64,000 bases of DNA from Planktothrix agardhii NIES-204 (GTDB lineage: Bacteria; Cyanobacteriota; Cyanobacteriia; Cyanobacteriales; Microcoleaceae), in NCBI GenBank assembly GCA_003609755.1, contig AP017991.1, positions 4,513,001 to 4,577,000 on the forward strand. Reading direction: 5' to 3'. Under the pieces are notes generated by a model. It was not told the DNA's origin. It searched no databases and saw only the letters and a list, made by a program, of their open reading frames with translations. Shown here piece by piece: positions 8,887 through 17,151 of the stretch (its first letter is position 1; the number at the start of each line of letters is the position of its first letter). A program made the translations under genes and the position numbers.

Positions 8887-10092
8887 CTATTTATTCATAA
8901 TATTAACCCTGGGAAGTCGATGTTTGAATCCACAAAGGATTTCCCATGAAATTGTACCAATGGTATTCGCCCAATCATCGGCAGAAATCGAATATTCTCC
9001 ATCTTCACCTAATAATGTAACAACTTCCCCAACTTGTAAATCAGGAATTTCACTCACATCCAACATGATTTGATCCATGGTAATTGTGCCGATTTGATTC
9101 ACCCATTGACCCCGAATTAAGACTTTTATTTTATTAGAAAGATTCCGAGGAATGCCATCGGCATAACCAATGCCAATCACGGCAATTTTAGTTTGTTTTT
9201 TGGCAATAAATTGATAACCATAACTGACTCCAGTTCCGGCTTCAATGGTTTTAACTTGTGTTACCCGGGCTTTAATTTGCATAGCGGGTTTTAAAGTAAC
9301 TACAGAGGTTAAATGAGTGGCAGGATAAAGACCATAAACACTTAATCCAATTCGCACCATATCATAATGTAAATTCCGATCTGCTAATGTTGCTGCGGAG
9401 TTGGCAATATGTAATAATGGAAATTGGGGATCAGCATCCGATTGCCAATGATCGCGGATTTCATTAATTACATTTTCATAGCGATAATGTTGTTGTCGCA
9501 TCACCGTGGGATCCCTACTGTCGGCCGTGGCAAAGTGGGAATAAATTCCGGCTAATTCTAAATTAGGTAATCGTTGAACTAATTTAAAAAATTCTAACCC
9601 TTGTTGCCAGGGAGTTCCTAACCGTGACATTCCGGTATCAATCTTAATTTGAACTGCTAAAGATTGATCTAATTGATTTAAAGTTTCAGAAAATAATAAT
9701 GCTTGTTGGGGTGTGCATAAAGTGGGTTGCAGTTGCCAATGGGCGATCGCTTGCACTTCTTCGGCCGTATGGATCGCCCCCAATAGTAATATCGGTTGCT
9801 TAATACCCGCCTCTCGCAATTCTATCCCTTCTGGGAGGGTGGCAACGGCTAACCACTCAGCCCCCGCCTGAAAAACGGTTTTAGCAACGGAAACCGCCCC
9901 ATGTCCATAGGCGTCGGCTTTGACCACCGCCATTAATTTTGTTTGGGGAGATAATAAACCCTTAATCTGGCGGATATTTTCAGCGATCGCATCTAAATCC
10001 ACTTCCACCCACGCCCGTTGACGAATCCCAACGTCTATTTCCGAATTGAGCAAAGTCGTGTTTTTAATAGAAATAGATTTTCCACTCAGCAT
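8887..10092 (-). CDS. alr: Alanine racemase
   Basis: A PLP enzyme converting L- to D-alanine for peptidoglycan. The 401-residue length is slightly long because of about 25 extra residues before RAWVEVDLDAIAENI. The PLP-lysine motif AVVKADAYGHGAV is near residue 60, the catalytic Tyr lies in GTGVSYGYQF, and MDQIMLDVS, GEVVTLLG and the C-terminal Arg-containing HRLPRV segment are as expected. The start could also be an internal non-ATG codon nearer residue 20, but ATG 10092 is the only ATG before the conserved region. The HNH gene is divergent, with 73 bases between. Confidence 0.94.
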   Translation of the reverse strand: MLSGKSISIKNTTLLNSEIDVGIRQRAWVEVDLDAIAENIRQIKGLLSPQTKLMAVVKADAYGHGAVSVAKTVFQAGAEWLAVATLPEGIELREAGIKQPILLLGAIHTAEEVQAIAHWQLQPTLCTPQQALLFSETLNQLDQSLAVQIKIDTGMSRLGTPWQQGLEFFKLVQRLPNLELAGIYSHFATADSRDPTVMRQQHYRYENVINEIRDHWQSDADPQFPLLHIANSAATLADRNLHYDMVRIGLSVYGLYPATHLTSVVTLKPAMQIKARVTQVKTIEAGTGVSYGYQFIAKKQTKIAVIGIGYADGIPRNLSNKIKVLIRGQWVNQIGTITMDQIMLDVSEIPDLQVGEVVTLLGEDGEYSISADDWANTIGTISWEILCGFKHRLPRVNIMNK

Positions 10093-10165
10093 ATTTTTGT
10101 CGTTTAACCCCTGAAGGCGTTAAGCTGTGTTAATATCGGTCAAATCTTATCGCAAAATCTAGCCA

Positions 10166-10663
10166 ATGGGTAGTGTTTTGGTATTGAACGCCTCCTATGA
10201 GCCTCTCAATATTACGACTTGGCGACGGGCGGTTGTCTTATTACTCAAAGAAAAAGCCGAGCAGGTTGAGCATAATGGAAAATTCCTTCTTCCCGATTTT
10301 CCCTTGCCCACCGTGATTAGGCTGCGACACTATGTTCGAGTTCCCTATAAAGATATTCCCCTTACCCGAAGGAATATACTGCACCGAGATAGCCACTCTT
10401 GTCAATACTGTGGTCATACCGGAGAGGATTTAACCCTAGATCATGTTATTCCCAGGTCTCGTGGGGGCGGGGATACCTGGGAAAATTTAGTTTCAGCCTG
10501 TGTTTGCTGTAATATCAGAAAGGGCAGCCGCACCCCCAAAGAAGCCGGAATGATTTTGCGGATAACACCGCGTAAACCCCATAGCAGCCTCTATTTTGAG
10601 GTGACTCGGCACGTTAAAAGCGGTATGAACAAAGAATGGCAAAAATATGTAATTGGTCTTTAA
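10166..10663 (+). CDS. HNH endonuclease family protein (cyanobacterial 165-residue type)
   Basis: A small protein with a C-terminal HNH domain: CQYCG and CVCC provide two zinc-binding Cys pairs and [11 protein letters not shown] carries the catalytic HH-type motif, ending in NIRKGSRTP. The N-terminal 70 residues ([20 protein letters not shown]) are the conserved part seen in this very widespread cyanobacterial and bacterial family. It is a stand-alone gene, divergent from alr, so it is probably a housekeeping nuclease rather than a mobile one. Its substrate is not known. The ATG at 10166 directly precedes the conserved N-terminus. Confidence 0.85.
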   Translation: MGSVLVLNASYEPLNITTWRRAVVLLLKEKAEQVEHNGKFLLPDFPLPTVIRLRHYVRVPYKDIPLTRRNILHRDSHSCQYCGHTGEDLTLDHVIPRSRGGGDTWENLVSACVCCNIRKGSRTPKEAGMILRITPRKPHSSLYFEVTRHVKSGMNKEWQKYVIGL

Positions 10664-10680
10664 TTTTGCATTCAGTTGAA

Positions 10681-10964
10681 TGGGGAGTAGGGGGAGTAGG
10701 GGAGGCAGGGGAGGCAGGGGGAGCAGGGGCAGGGCTGTTTCATTCTCTAGGAAAAACTGTGTGACATCCCCCCCAACCCCTCTCCTGCGAGGAGAGGGGG
10801 GACTAATTATTACTATTAAACATAAAAAATTATTTATTACTCCCCCTTCCCTAGTAGGGAAGGGGGTTGGGGGGTTAGGTCTTAGGGGTTGGCAATGGAA
10901 CATGAAACAGCCCTGGGAGCAGGGGGAGCAGGGGGAGCAGGGGGAGCAGGGGGAGCAGGGGAGG
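10681..10964. repeat. GGGGAGCAG/GGGGAGTAG tandem repeats, split by a MITE-like element
   Basis: G-rich 9-mers run from 10681 to 10729 and again from 10915 to 10964; the later half is a nearly perfect GGGGGAGCA array. The two halves read as one array interrupted by the element at 10730-10915. No coding sequence is credible across it: frames here are only Gly/Arg/Ser runs. Confidence 0.8.
10730..10915. mobile_element. MITE-like element with 14-base terminal inverted repeats
   Basis: The ends are CAGGGCTGTTTCAT at 10730-10743 and its exact reverse complement at 10902-10915, giving a 186-base element. Nested inside are further complementary blocks: CCCCCCCAACCCC near 10769-10781 pairs with GGGGTTGGGGGG near 10864-10876, and two small hairpins (CCTCTCCTGCGAGGAGAGG, and TTCCCTAGTAGGGAA) lie within. 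It carries no gene. A partial copy of its end (CAGGGCTATTTCATT) is at 13026-13040. The structure is that of a non-autonomous element, but no transposase in the window shares these ends, so the mobiliser is unknown. Confidence 0.7.
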
Positions 10965-10983
10965 TAAACTTTTGCTATTACCC

Positions 10984-11009
10984 ATTCGTAATTCGTAATT
11001 CGTAATTCC
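10984..11009. repeat. Heptamer tandem repeat (ATTCGTA)n
   Basis: Three and a half exact copies of ATTCGTA, just beyond the stop of the DUF3172 gene. Same repeat word occurs at 40010-40027 and, inverted, near 50326-50345. Confidence 0.75.
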
Positions 11010-11018
11010 TTCAGCAAT

Positions 11019-11538
11019 TTAAAATCGTTCTGTTTCTGACCTACCGGGGGTTTGAATGCTTCCGGGTTGATTAATAAACAGGTTAGCTGCACCATCATTT
11101 TGATAAATACAGTTAATGGTGGGATTACTTTCTAATTCCCCCGTAAATCCAAAGGTATTCATTCGTTGTCTACAATCTCGCTCTTGTTCATTATTTAACA
11201 GATTCCGTTGTTTTAAAATTGCCCAGTTACTGGTACGCAGAACACATCCGGGTTGGAGTTTGGGCTGTGTTACATACACATTGAAGGGGTTAAGGGTGAC
11301 AAAGACACGCAAATCCGTGACCATTGCACTCGCGCCAAATTTAATACAGGTTTCGGTATTCGGTGCATTTTGGTCAATAAATTGGCTAGAGGCCACGTTA
11401 GATGGATTTAAGGTGGTGGTGGAAACTAATTGCAATTCCAATCCCAATTCCTAAAATCAGTACCCCGCCAATTACTGCTAAAGCCGTGTAATTAAATAGC
11501 GAAGATTTAGCAGGTGCCATTTTGGTTCTACGTCTCAT
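11019..11538 (-). pseudogene. DUF3172 family membrane-anchored protein, single-base frameshift
   Basis: Cyanobacterial DUF3172 proteins have a short basic N-terminus, one membrane helix and an extracytoplasmic domain of about 120 residues. Here the N-terminal part starts at ATG 11538 (MRRRTKMAPAK, then helix YTALAVIGGVLILGIGIGIAI) but stops soon after. The domain itself (NVASSQFIDQNAP.., CIKFGASAMV, VYVTQPKLQPGCVLR, MNTFGFTG) continues in another frame to 11019. The switch occurs in the T-run of GTTTCC at 11423-11425 of the minus strand: removing one T restores IAISSTTTLNPSNVASS. So one extra base separates this from an intact gene of about 170 residues. It may be a real lesion or a sequence error. 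Confidence 0.72.
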
Positions 11539-11657
11539 ATTAACTCAACAGGGTTGAAACACTCAAACTAGAGTAGAGTATATTCCTTCTGATATGTTAT
11601 CGCGTTTGGCCGTTGGTTGTGAGTTTTTAGCGTTGTTGGTTAGTGTTGTTGGTTGTT

Positions 11658-11678
11658 AGCGAGCGAGGACGCTCGCAC
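11658..11678. repeat. Hairpin repeat, GCGAGCG-loop-CGCTCGC
   Basis: A 21-base sequence identical, in inverse orientation, to 30687-30707. It folds as a 7-base-pair GC-rich stem with a 4-base loop. It sits in the 281-base gap before clpS, together with degenerate GTTGTTGG repeats at 11623-11656; no other feature is evident in that gap. Confidence 0.7.
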
Positions 11679-11819
11679 TACTGGCTCCGTAACTTTCAAC
11701 CGCCAATATTCAGTAACCTTGTCGCCATCGCAATGATTCATTAAACTATGTACAGTCTAATAATTCATAAATTCTGTTAACCCTCAACCCTTTGATTTTT
11801 TCAAAAAGGAGAAAAAGCC

Positions 11820-12101
11820 GTGTCTGTTGAGACAGTACAAAAGAGTGCCACCGTTAGAAAAATTGCCCCCCGTTATCGGGTTTTGCTACATAACGATGAT
11901 TATAATTCCATGGAGTATGTTGTCCAAGTGTTGATGACAACGGTTCCCAGTTTGACTCAACCCCAGGCGGTGAGTATTATGATGGAAGCCCATACTAATA
12001 ATCTTGCCTTGGTGATTACTTGTGCTCAAGAACACGCAGAATTTTACTGCGAAACCTTAAAAAATCATGGACTCATTAGCACTATTGAACCCGATGAATA
12101 A
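11820..12101 (+). CDS. clpS: ATP-dependent Clp protease adaptor ClpS
   Basis: ClpS delivers N-degron substrates to the ClpCP/ClpAP protease. The 93-residue protein has the family motifs: RVLLHNDDYNSMEYVV near the start (the HNDD N-end-binding loop), the central helix ..QAVSIMMEAHTNNLALV with the conserved MxxAH, and the ending ..CETLKNHGLISTIEPDE. I take the GTG at 11820, preceded by AAAGGAG at 11806-11812. Cyanobacteria often have two ClpS proteins; this looks like the canonical one. The CPBP protease gene follows after 20 bases and is probably co-transcribed. Confidence 0.93.
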   Translation: MSVETVQKSATVRKIAPRYRVLLHNDDYNSMEYVVQVLMTTVPSLTQPQAVSIMMEAHTNNLALVITCAQEHAEFYCETLKNHGLISTIEPDE

Positions 12102-12121
12102 ACCATCTTAACTATAGGATA

Positions 12122-12997
12122 ATGGGTTTGAAATACGATCTTGAATTTCTAAGAGAATATCCTGCTTTTCTGAGAATTGTTATTTTTCTCCTGGTTTTGG
12201 TGTTGCTTTGGCTTCCCCTGGCGGCACCTTTTTATTTGTTTGTTAGCGATCGCAATTTTGTTAGTATTATTACGTTAATTTTCCTTTATGTCGAGTTTAT
12301 TATATTAATTCACTTCTGGGCAAAAATAATTTATCGTGAATCTCACCCACTAACTCGCTATGGTTTAGTTTTTAATCCTAAAAATTATCAAAATTATCTC
12401 AAAGGATTATTATTAGGATTATTCAGTTTAATGGGATTATTTATCATAGAATCCCTGTTCGGTTGGGTAATATGGCAACCTGCAAACCCTAATTTTTTAA
12501 GCATTATTTTAGAAGGGTTTTTAGTTGCCCTGGGAATTGGGTTTGCTGAAGAATTATTTTTTAGGGGATGGTTACTAGATGAACTAAAACGAGATTGTAA
12601 CCCTAAAATTGCTTGGGGAATTAATAGTATAATTTTTGCGGGTTTACATTTTATTAAACCCTTGGCAGAAATTCAAAGAACTGCTTTACAATTTCCTGGT
12701 TTAGTGTTATTAGGATTAATATTAGTTGTCTCAAAACTAGCTTGGTTTCCCGCTTCTTCTAATAGTTTGCAGTTAAGTCCCTCCGGTTGGTTGGGTTTGC
12801 CGATGGGGTTGCATGGGGGTTTAGTTTGGGGTTATTATATAATTAATGTTGGGCAATTAATTAATTATTCTGATACGGTTTCTGAGGCTATTACCGGAAT
12901 TGATAAAAACCCCTTAGCGGGGGTGATGGGGTTGTTTTGTTTGGGGGCAATTGGAATTTTTATCTGGTATAAATCGTTATTTAGAAAATTAAAATAG
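12122..12997 (+). CDS. CPBP family intramembrane glutamic metalloprotease
   Basis: A 291-residue membrane protein with about seven to eight hydrophobic helices. The three Abi/CPBP motifs are present: EELFFRGWLLDEL (EExxxR), FAGLHF (FxxxH) and a late His in GLHGGLVWG. These enzymes resemble Rce1 prenyl-protein proteases and in bacteria may act in bacteriocin immunity or membrane-protein processing; the substrate here is unknown. It follows clpS closely, on the same strand, which hints at a shared proteolysis role but may be chance. Start ATG 12122 is the first after the clpS stop. Confidence 0.87.
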   Translation: MGLKYDLEFLREYPAFLRIVIFLLVLVLLWLPLAAPFYLFVSDRNFVSIITLIFLYVEFIILIHFWAKIIYRESHPLTRYGLVFNPKNYQNYLKGLLLGLFSLMGLFIIESLFGWVIWQPANPNFLSIILEGFLVALGIGFAEELFFRGWLLDELKRDCNPKIAWGINSIIFAGLHFIKPLAEIQRTALQFPGLVLLGLILVVSKLAWFPASSNSLQLSPSGWLGLPMGLHGGLVWGYYIINVGQLINYSDTVSEAITGIDKNPLAGVMGLFCLGAIGIFIWYKSLFRKLK

Positions 12998-13043
12998 GGA
13001 ACACCGGAACAGCCCCCCCAAACCCCAGGGCTATTTCATTGAA
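12997..13043. repeat. Fragment of GGGAACACCGGAACAGCC repeat joined to a MITE-end scrap
   Basis: The stretch GGGAACACCGGAACAGCCCCC reappears, inverted, at 28602-28624. It is followed by CAGGGCTATTTCATT at 13026-13040, which differs from the MITE end at 10730 by one base. It lies immediately after the CPBP gene stop. Confidence 0.6.
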
Positions 13044-13059
13044 TAATTTATCAGGAAAA

Positions 13060-13458
13060 TTACCATTTTAAAAAATCTTTCAATTTTGCCCCACTCAATT
13101 TGACATTATTCAGGTCTAGTCCACTAAAATCAATTTCTTCTAAATCTAATCCATTCAGAAATGCACCATTCAAGGTGACTCCGTTTAACTGTGCCCCTCT
13201 TAAATTCGCCCCACTTAATCTAGCTCCGGTTAAATTTGTCCAGTTTAAATTGGCTTTTTCTAAATTAGCAGACCGGAGATTAATTCCCTTTAAGTTCGCG
13301 CCACATAAATTCACTCCGGTTAAATTGGCACGAAATAAATTTACACAAAATAGAATCGCACCACTCAGTTTTGCATTAGTCAAATTGACGCCATTTAATT
13401 GGGCACCTTGGAGGTTAGCTTTAGTTAAATCGGCTTCAATTAATTGGCTGCCTTTCAT
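13060..13458 (-). CDS. Pentapeptide repeat protein
   Basis: A 132-residue protein made almost wholly of A(D/N)LXX pentapeptides (for example ANLQGAQLNGVNL and ANLKGINLRSANL), about 24 repeats, which fold as a right-handed quadrilateral beta-helix. No signal peptide or extra domain is seen. Pentapeptide proteins are very common in cyanobacteria and mostly of unknown role; small ones such as Qnr/MfpA mimic DNA and bind gyrase, but nothing here supports that. The last residues (KLKDFLKW) form a capping helix. Antisense frames through it are artefacts of the repeats. Confidence 0.85.
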   Translation of the reverse strand: MKGSQLIEADLTKANLQGAQLNGVNLTNAKLSGAILFCVNLFRANLTGVNLCGANLKGINLRSANLEKANLNWTNLTGARLSGANLRGAQLNGVTLNGAFLNGLDLEEIDFSGLDLNNVKLSGAKLKDFLKW

Positions 13459-13769
13459 TATTAGTCAGTATACAACAACAATTGGAATTTAATGGTTTAT
13501 AAATTTTTGTAAACTTTTTGAAAGACTTAAACATCTCAATTCTTAGATTTTCCCTGGTTTGGGAAAGGGGGAAATGGACAGTAACCCGTCTATGCTCAAA
13601 AATAGCATGGCTAGTTTCCACCCTAGAAATTATAGGTAATTTTACTATCTGTAGATTCAGAATTTATTGTCTGGAAGACTGAGGAAATCAGAAAAATAAG
13701 ATAGCGATCGCGCCTTTTTTGGTACAATGGCGGTAATTTGTTTGGTGCAACTAACAGCGACTATTAACC
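13459..13769. other. Intergenic region with two hairpins and a HIP1 site
   Basis: This 311-base gap between divergent genes holds a hairpin TTCCC-TGGTTT-GGGAA at about 13552-13567, a second, ATGCT-loop-AGCAT, near 13592-13608, and a HIP1 octamer at 13703. A 61-codon frame on the minus strand overlaps the pentapeptide gene and has no recognisable content. A small RNA or the two promoters could be here; I cannot support either. Confidence 0.4.
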
Positions 13770-15359
13770 GTGAGTAAAGATTTATTTGCCCGTGAAGCCT
13801 TAACTCAAATTCCTAAAATTTTAACGTTATTGGATAGAAATCCCCATAGTCCAACCTATGGCTGTTTTGATCGAAATTTTTGGCATTATAAAACTAAAGA
13901 TTTTGCCAATGGTAGAATGCAAGAATTAGTATTACCTCTGGCTTTAGTTTATGATCTACCTATTTCTGATAATCCCTATTATCAACAACCTGCGATTAAA
14001 ACCTGGGTAGAATCGGGTATTATTTACCAGACTAATAACGTTTATAATGATGGTTTTTGTGATCAAAATTTTCCATTAGAACATTCTACGAACGCCACGG
14101 CTTTTTCCCTATTTGCAGGTTTAGAAAGTTATCATTTATTGGGGTTAATGAATTATGAAGCCCTACAATGTTTTGAACATCAAGCCCAGGGGTTAGCCCA
14201 TCGTAAATTTAGTCAGAGTGCGAGTCAAGAAGCGTTAATTCTTCTGTGTTTAGAGCGTTTGGGTCAAATGTTACAAACCTCTAAATGGCATCGAATTAAA
14301 GCCTCTCGTTTAGAACGGTTATTATCTTTACAAAGTCAGGAAGGATGGTTTAAAGAAAGTGATACGTTTGATCCAGGTTATCATAGCTTAACCATTTCTT
14401 TTTTAGCTCAATTAGATGATTTGAGATCGGATTTACGGTTAAAAGAGTCCTTAATTAAAGCCGTAGAATTAGCTGCCTATTTTATTCATCCCGATGGGTC
14501 GCATGGTGGGGAATATGGCAGTTTGAATACCTATCAATTTTTTCCCTATGGGTTTGAATTGGTGGGGGAATGGCTACCGGATGCGCTACGAATTAATGAC
14601 CGATTTTTACAAGGAATTAAAAATGGTTTATCCGCTTGTTATGGGGATGATTATTCGTTAGGAAATCAGGTTTGGAATTATTTACTGACTTGGCGCGATT
14701 TTGTCCCTGGAAGACCCCAACCTTTAGCGCGAGATGTAGCAAGTATTTGGTTAAAGGAAGCGGAAATTCTAATTAAACGTCGTCCCCATGTTGAATTATA
14801 TGTAGCTTTAAATAAAGGCGGAGTTTTTAAACTATTTCGGGAAAATAAACTGCTATTATCAGATACTCATTTTTCCCTTAAGGTTCGTCAGGGTCGTCAA
14901 ATTAAAAATGCTGTAGCCCATTTAATGAGTGCTTATACAATTCATGTTGAACAGGATGATATTTTAATTGAAGGAGGATTAAGTTGGGTTAAATCTAATC
15001 AATTATCTTCGTTTAAATTAGTTTTAATGCGAGTTTTAATGTTAATATTAGGTAGGTTTTTCTCAAAGCAAATTCAGAGGTTAAATAGTTCTAAAATTGT
15101 TCTAGGAAAACAAGATACACCCTTTAGATTTACCCGGCGATTTCGTTGGGAAAAAAATCAATGGCAGATTATTGATGAATTATATGCTGATTCTTGGCGA
15201 GGGGTGATTTCCGCCGGAATAGGTTGTGATCAAACTTCGATGGATATTCCCCTAAGTCGCACATTTCAACGGGGACAATTACAACCCTGGTTAGATGTAA
15301 CCGATGAGATTAGAAAGTTAACTCCAGGTCAATGTTTGAAATTAGAAAGACGGTTTTAA
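13770..15359 (+). CDS. Unrecognised 529-residue protein, possibly an alpha/alpha-toroid fold
   Basis: I do not recognise the family with certainty. The protein is soluble-looking, with no signal peptide; a hydrophobic stretch near residues 415-430 (VLMRVLMLILGRFF) is the only membrane-like part. The first 300 residues are helical with repeated LxxL patterns, and HPDGSHGGEYGSLNTYQFFPYGFE around 235-260 resembles the Gly/His-rich catalytic loops of toroidal polysaccharide lyases and heparinase-like proteins. The C-terminal 170 residues look beta-rich, again like lyases. The following two genes encode membrane proteins, the first a glycosyltransferase, so a role with surface polysaccharide is a reasonable guess. 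Start is GTG 13770, with no strong Shine-Dalgarno. Confidence 0.6.
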   Translation: MSKDLFAREALTQIPKILTLLDRNPHSPTYGCFDRNFWHYKTKDFANGRMQELVLPLALVYDLPISDNPYYQQPAIKTWVESGIIYQTNNVYNDGFCDQNFPLEHSTNATAFSLFAGLESYHLLGLMNYEALQCFEHQAQGLAHRKFSQSASQEALILLCLERLGQMLQTSKWHRIKASRLERLLSLQSQEGWFKESDTFDPGYHSLTISFLAQLDDLRSDLRLKESLIKAVELAAYFIHPDGSHGGEYGSLNTYQFFPYGFELVGEWLPDALRINDRFLQGIKNGLSACYGDDYSLGNQVWNYLLTWRDFVPGRPQPLARDVASIWLKEAEILIKRRPHVELYVALNKGGVFKLFRENKLLLSDTHFSLKVRQGRQIKNAVAHLMSAYTIHVEQDDILIEGGLSWVKSNQLSSFKLVLMRVLMLILGRFFSKQIQRLNSSKIVLGKQDTPFRFTRRFRWEKNQWQIIDELYADSWRGVISAGIGCDQTSMDIPLSRTFQRGQLQPWLDVTDEIRKLTPGQCLKLERRF

Positions 15360-15409
15360 GAAATAATTTGTTTTTATCATGGGTTTACTTTGTGTGAGGA
15401 TTATTTTCA

Positions 15410-17110
15410 GTGATTAAAATAATGAATAACCGATGGTTTCATCCTGCTTTACTATTATTTTGGGTAGGACTAGGAATTTTATTGCGCTTTCTGGGTTTAG
15501 GAAATAAGTCAGCATCTAGTATTGAAATTTCCACTTTAGTATTTAGTTTGGGTCACGGTCTAAAAACTATTCCTTTAGATCAAATTATTTCAGCAGATAT
15601 TTTATTATCGCCTTTGCGGTTTGAAACTGCTAGTCAACCGGCGGATATTCTTAATCATTTATTGAGTGAAAGTAATCATCCCCCCTTATATTTTTTAATC
15701 AATCATTTCTGGATGAATTTATTTTCCAATCAGGGAGAATTAGTTTCTTTAACGGTGGCGCGTGCTCTCAGTTCTATTTTAGGGGTTTTATCAATTCCGG
15801 CTATTTTTATTTTAAGTTATTTTGCCTTTAGGTCGCTGATTTTTGCTCAAATTACCGCCGGATTAACGGCGGTTTCTCCCTACGGAATTTATTTATCACA
15901 GGAAGCCAGACATTATACATTAACCATACTTTTTATCATCGCATCTTTAGGCTATTTAGTCAAGGCAATTAGAAGTTTAGAGGGAGAAAAATCTTTATCT
16001 ATGATTCAAGTCATAGGTTGGATTATTGTGAATGGATTAGGAATAGCCAGTCACTATTTTTTTATAGTTTTTTTAGGGTCATCAGGGTTAGTTATAGGGG
16101 GATTTTGGTTAAAGGATTGGCGAAATAAATTAGGCATATTTAGACCATCTTGGCTGAGGATTTATGGAGTAATTTTAGGAACATTAATCAGTGGATTAGT
16201 TTGGATTCCAATTTTACAAAGTATTCCCAATGATCAACTCACAGACTGGATAGAAACTCAATTTAAGGGATTAGGATTTATAGAGCCTTTATTTCGGTTA
16301 TTTGCTTGGTTAATTACCCAAATATTTTTATTACCCGTCGAAGCAACACCAATAATTATAACTATAATTTCAGCCGTGATTTTATTAACGGTTTTCCTTT
16401 GGATTAGTCCGGGTATAATTCAAGGAATTAGGTTAAATTTTCAATCCTCCGAAACTCAACTAGAGACTAAAATTTTTTCTGGTGTGTTTATTAGTATTAT
16501 TTTACTGTTTTTAATTTTAATCTATGGACTCCAAAAGGATGTATCCCTGGCGGCTAGATATCAATTTGTTAGCTTTCCTGTGTTTATTTTAATTTTGGGT
16601 TCCGCATTGGGTATAATTTGGAAAAATCCCACACTTGCTAATTATTCTTGGGTTTCACTTCCGCCTATTTTGCAAGCGAATGGCAAAAAAATTGTGATTG
16701 TCACCTTAATCATGGGATGTTTGGGTGCTTTAACGGTTGCGGGAAATTATGGGTTTCAAAAATCCCAAAGATCGGATCTTTTAGCAAGTTATATTATTAA
16801 TCAAGCTAAAACATCTGTGATTATTGCTACAACCCAACAAACCCACGCAGAAACTCGATCTTTGATGGGATTAGGATTAGAATTTAAGCGTCAGCAGGCT
16901 AAAAATTTACCTGAATTTATGTTAGTGAAAAAAACAGATACTCCTTCCCCTACTTTTACAAATGCTTTAACTAAAGTTCAACGTCCCTTTGAGTTATGGG
17001 CGGTGAATTTAAAAGATAATACGGATTTTAGTCAATTCCGGTGTCAACAAGATCCCCGTCCTCAACCTAAATTTAATGGATATAGATATCGACGATATTA
17101 TTGTCGATAG
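15410..17110 (+). CDS. Membrane glycosyltransferase, GT39/PMT-like (ArnT superfamily)
   Basis: A 566-residue membrane protein with about eleven to thirteen hydrophobic helices and a short soluble C-terminus of about 110 residues. The first extracytoplasmic loop has acidic residues and the motif SNHPPLYFLINHFW, followed by VARALSSILGVLSIPAIF and LSQEARHYTL. The 'HPPLY...W ... R' layout is typical of lipid-phosphosugar-dependent glycosyltransferases of the dolichyl-P-Man transferase superfamily. I choose GTG 15410 because GAGGA lies nine bases upstream; ATG 15422 is the alternative. It follows the 529-residue gene by 50 bases and probably shares its transcript. The acceptor is unknown. Confidence 0.8.
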   Translation: MIKIMNNRWFHPALLLFWVGLGILLRFLGLGNKSASSIEISTLVFSLGHGLKTIPLDQIISADILLSPLRFETASQPADILNHLLSESNHPPLYFLINHFWMNLFSNQGELVSLTVARALSSILGVLSIPAIFILSYFAFRSLIFAQITAGLTAVSPYGIYLSQEARHYTLTILFIIASLGYLVKAIRSLEGEKSLSMIQVIGWIIVNGLGIASHYFFIVFLGSSGLVIGGFWLKDWRNKLGIFRPSWLRIYGVILGTLISGLVWIPILQSIPNDQLTDWIETQFKGLGFIEPLFRLFAWLITQIFLLPVEATPIIITIISAVILLTVFLWISPGIIQGIRLNFQSSETQLETKIFSGVFISIILLFLILIYGLQKDVSLAARYQFVSFPVFILILGSALGIIWKNPTLANYSWVSLPPILQANGKKIVIVTLIMGCLGALTVAGNYGFQKSQRSDLLASYIINQAKTSVIIATTQQTHAETRSLMGLGLEFKRQQAKNLPEFMLVKKTDTPSPTFTNALTKVQRPFELWAVNLKDNTDFSQFRCQQDPRPQPKFNGYRYRRYYCR

Positions 17111-17151
17111 TTGGGTTATGATTTGAGGTTGATCAAATAGGATAAGTTCAA

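Noticed and set aside
10680-10967. A 95-codon plus-strand frame and a 201-codon minus-strand frame across the repeats
   Set aside because: They are made of Gly/Arg/Ser and Pro/Cys repeats from the tandem array and MITE, with no domain; the minus frame also runs antisense to the HNH gene.
13100-13492. Antisense open frame opposite the pentapeptide gene
   Set aside because: Repeats on the coding strand keep the opposite frame open; composition has no protein-like features. The same applies at 46662-46859.
13436-13621. 61-codon minus-strand frame before the pentapeptide gene
   Set aside because: It overlaps the pentapeptide start in another frame, has no recognisable content and no good ribosome site.
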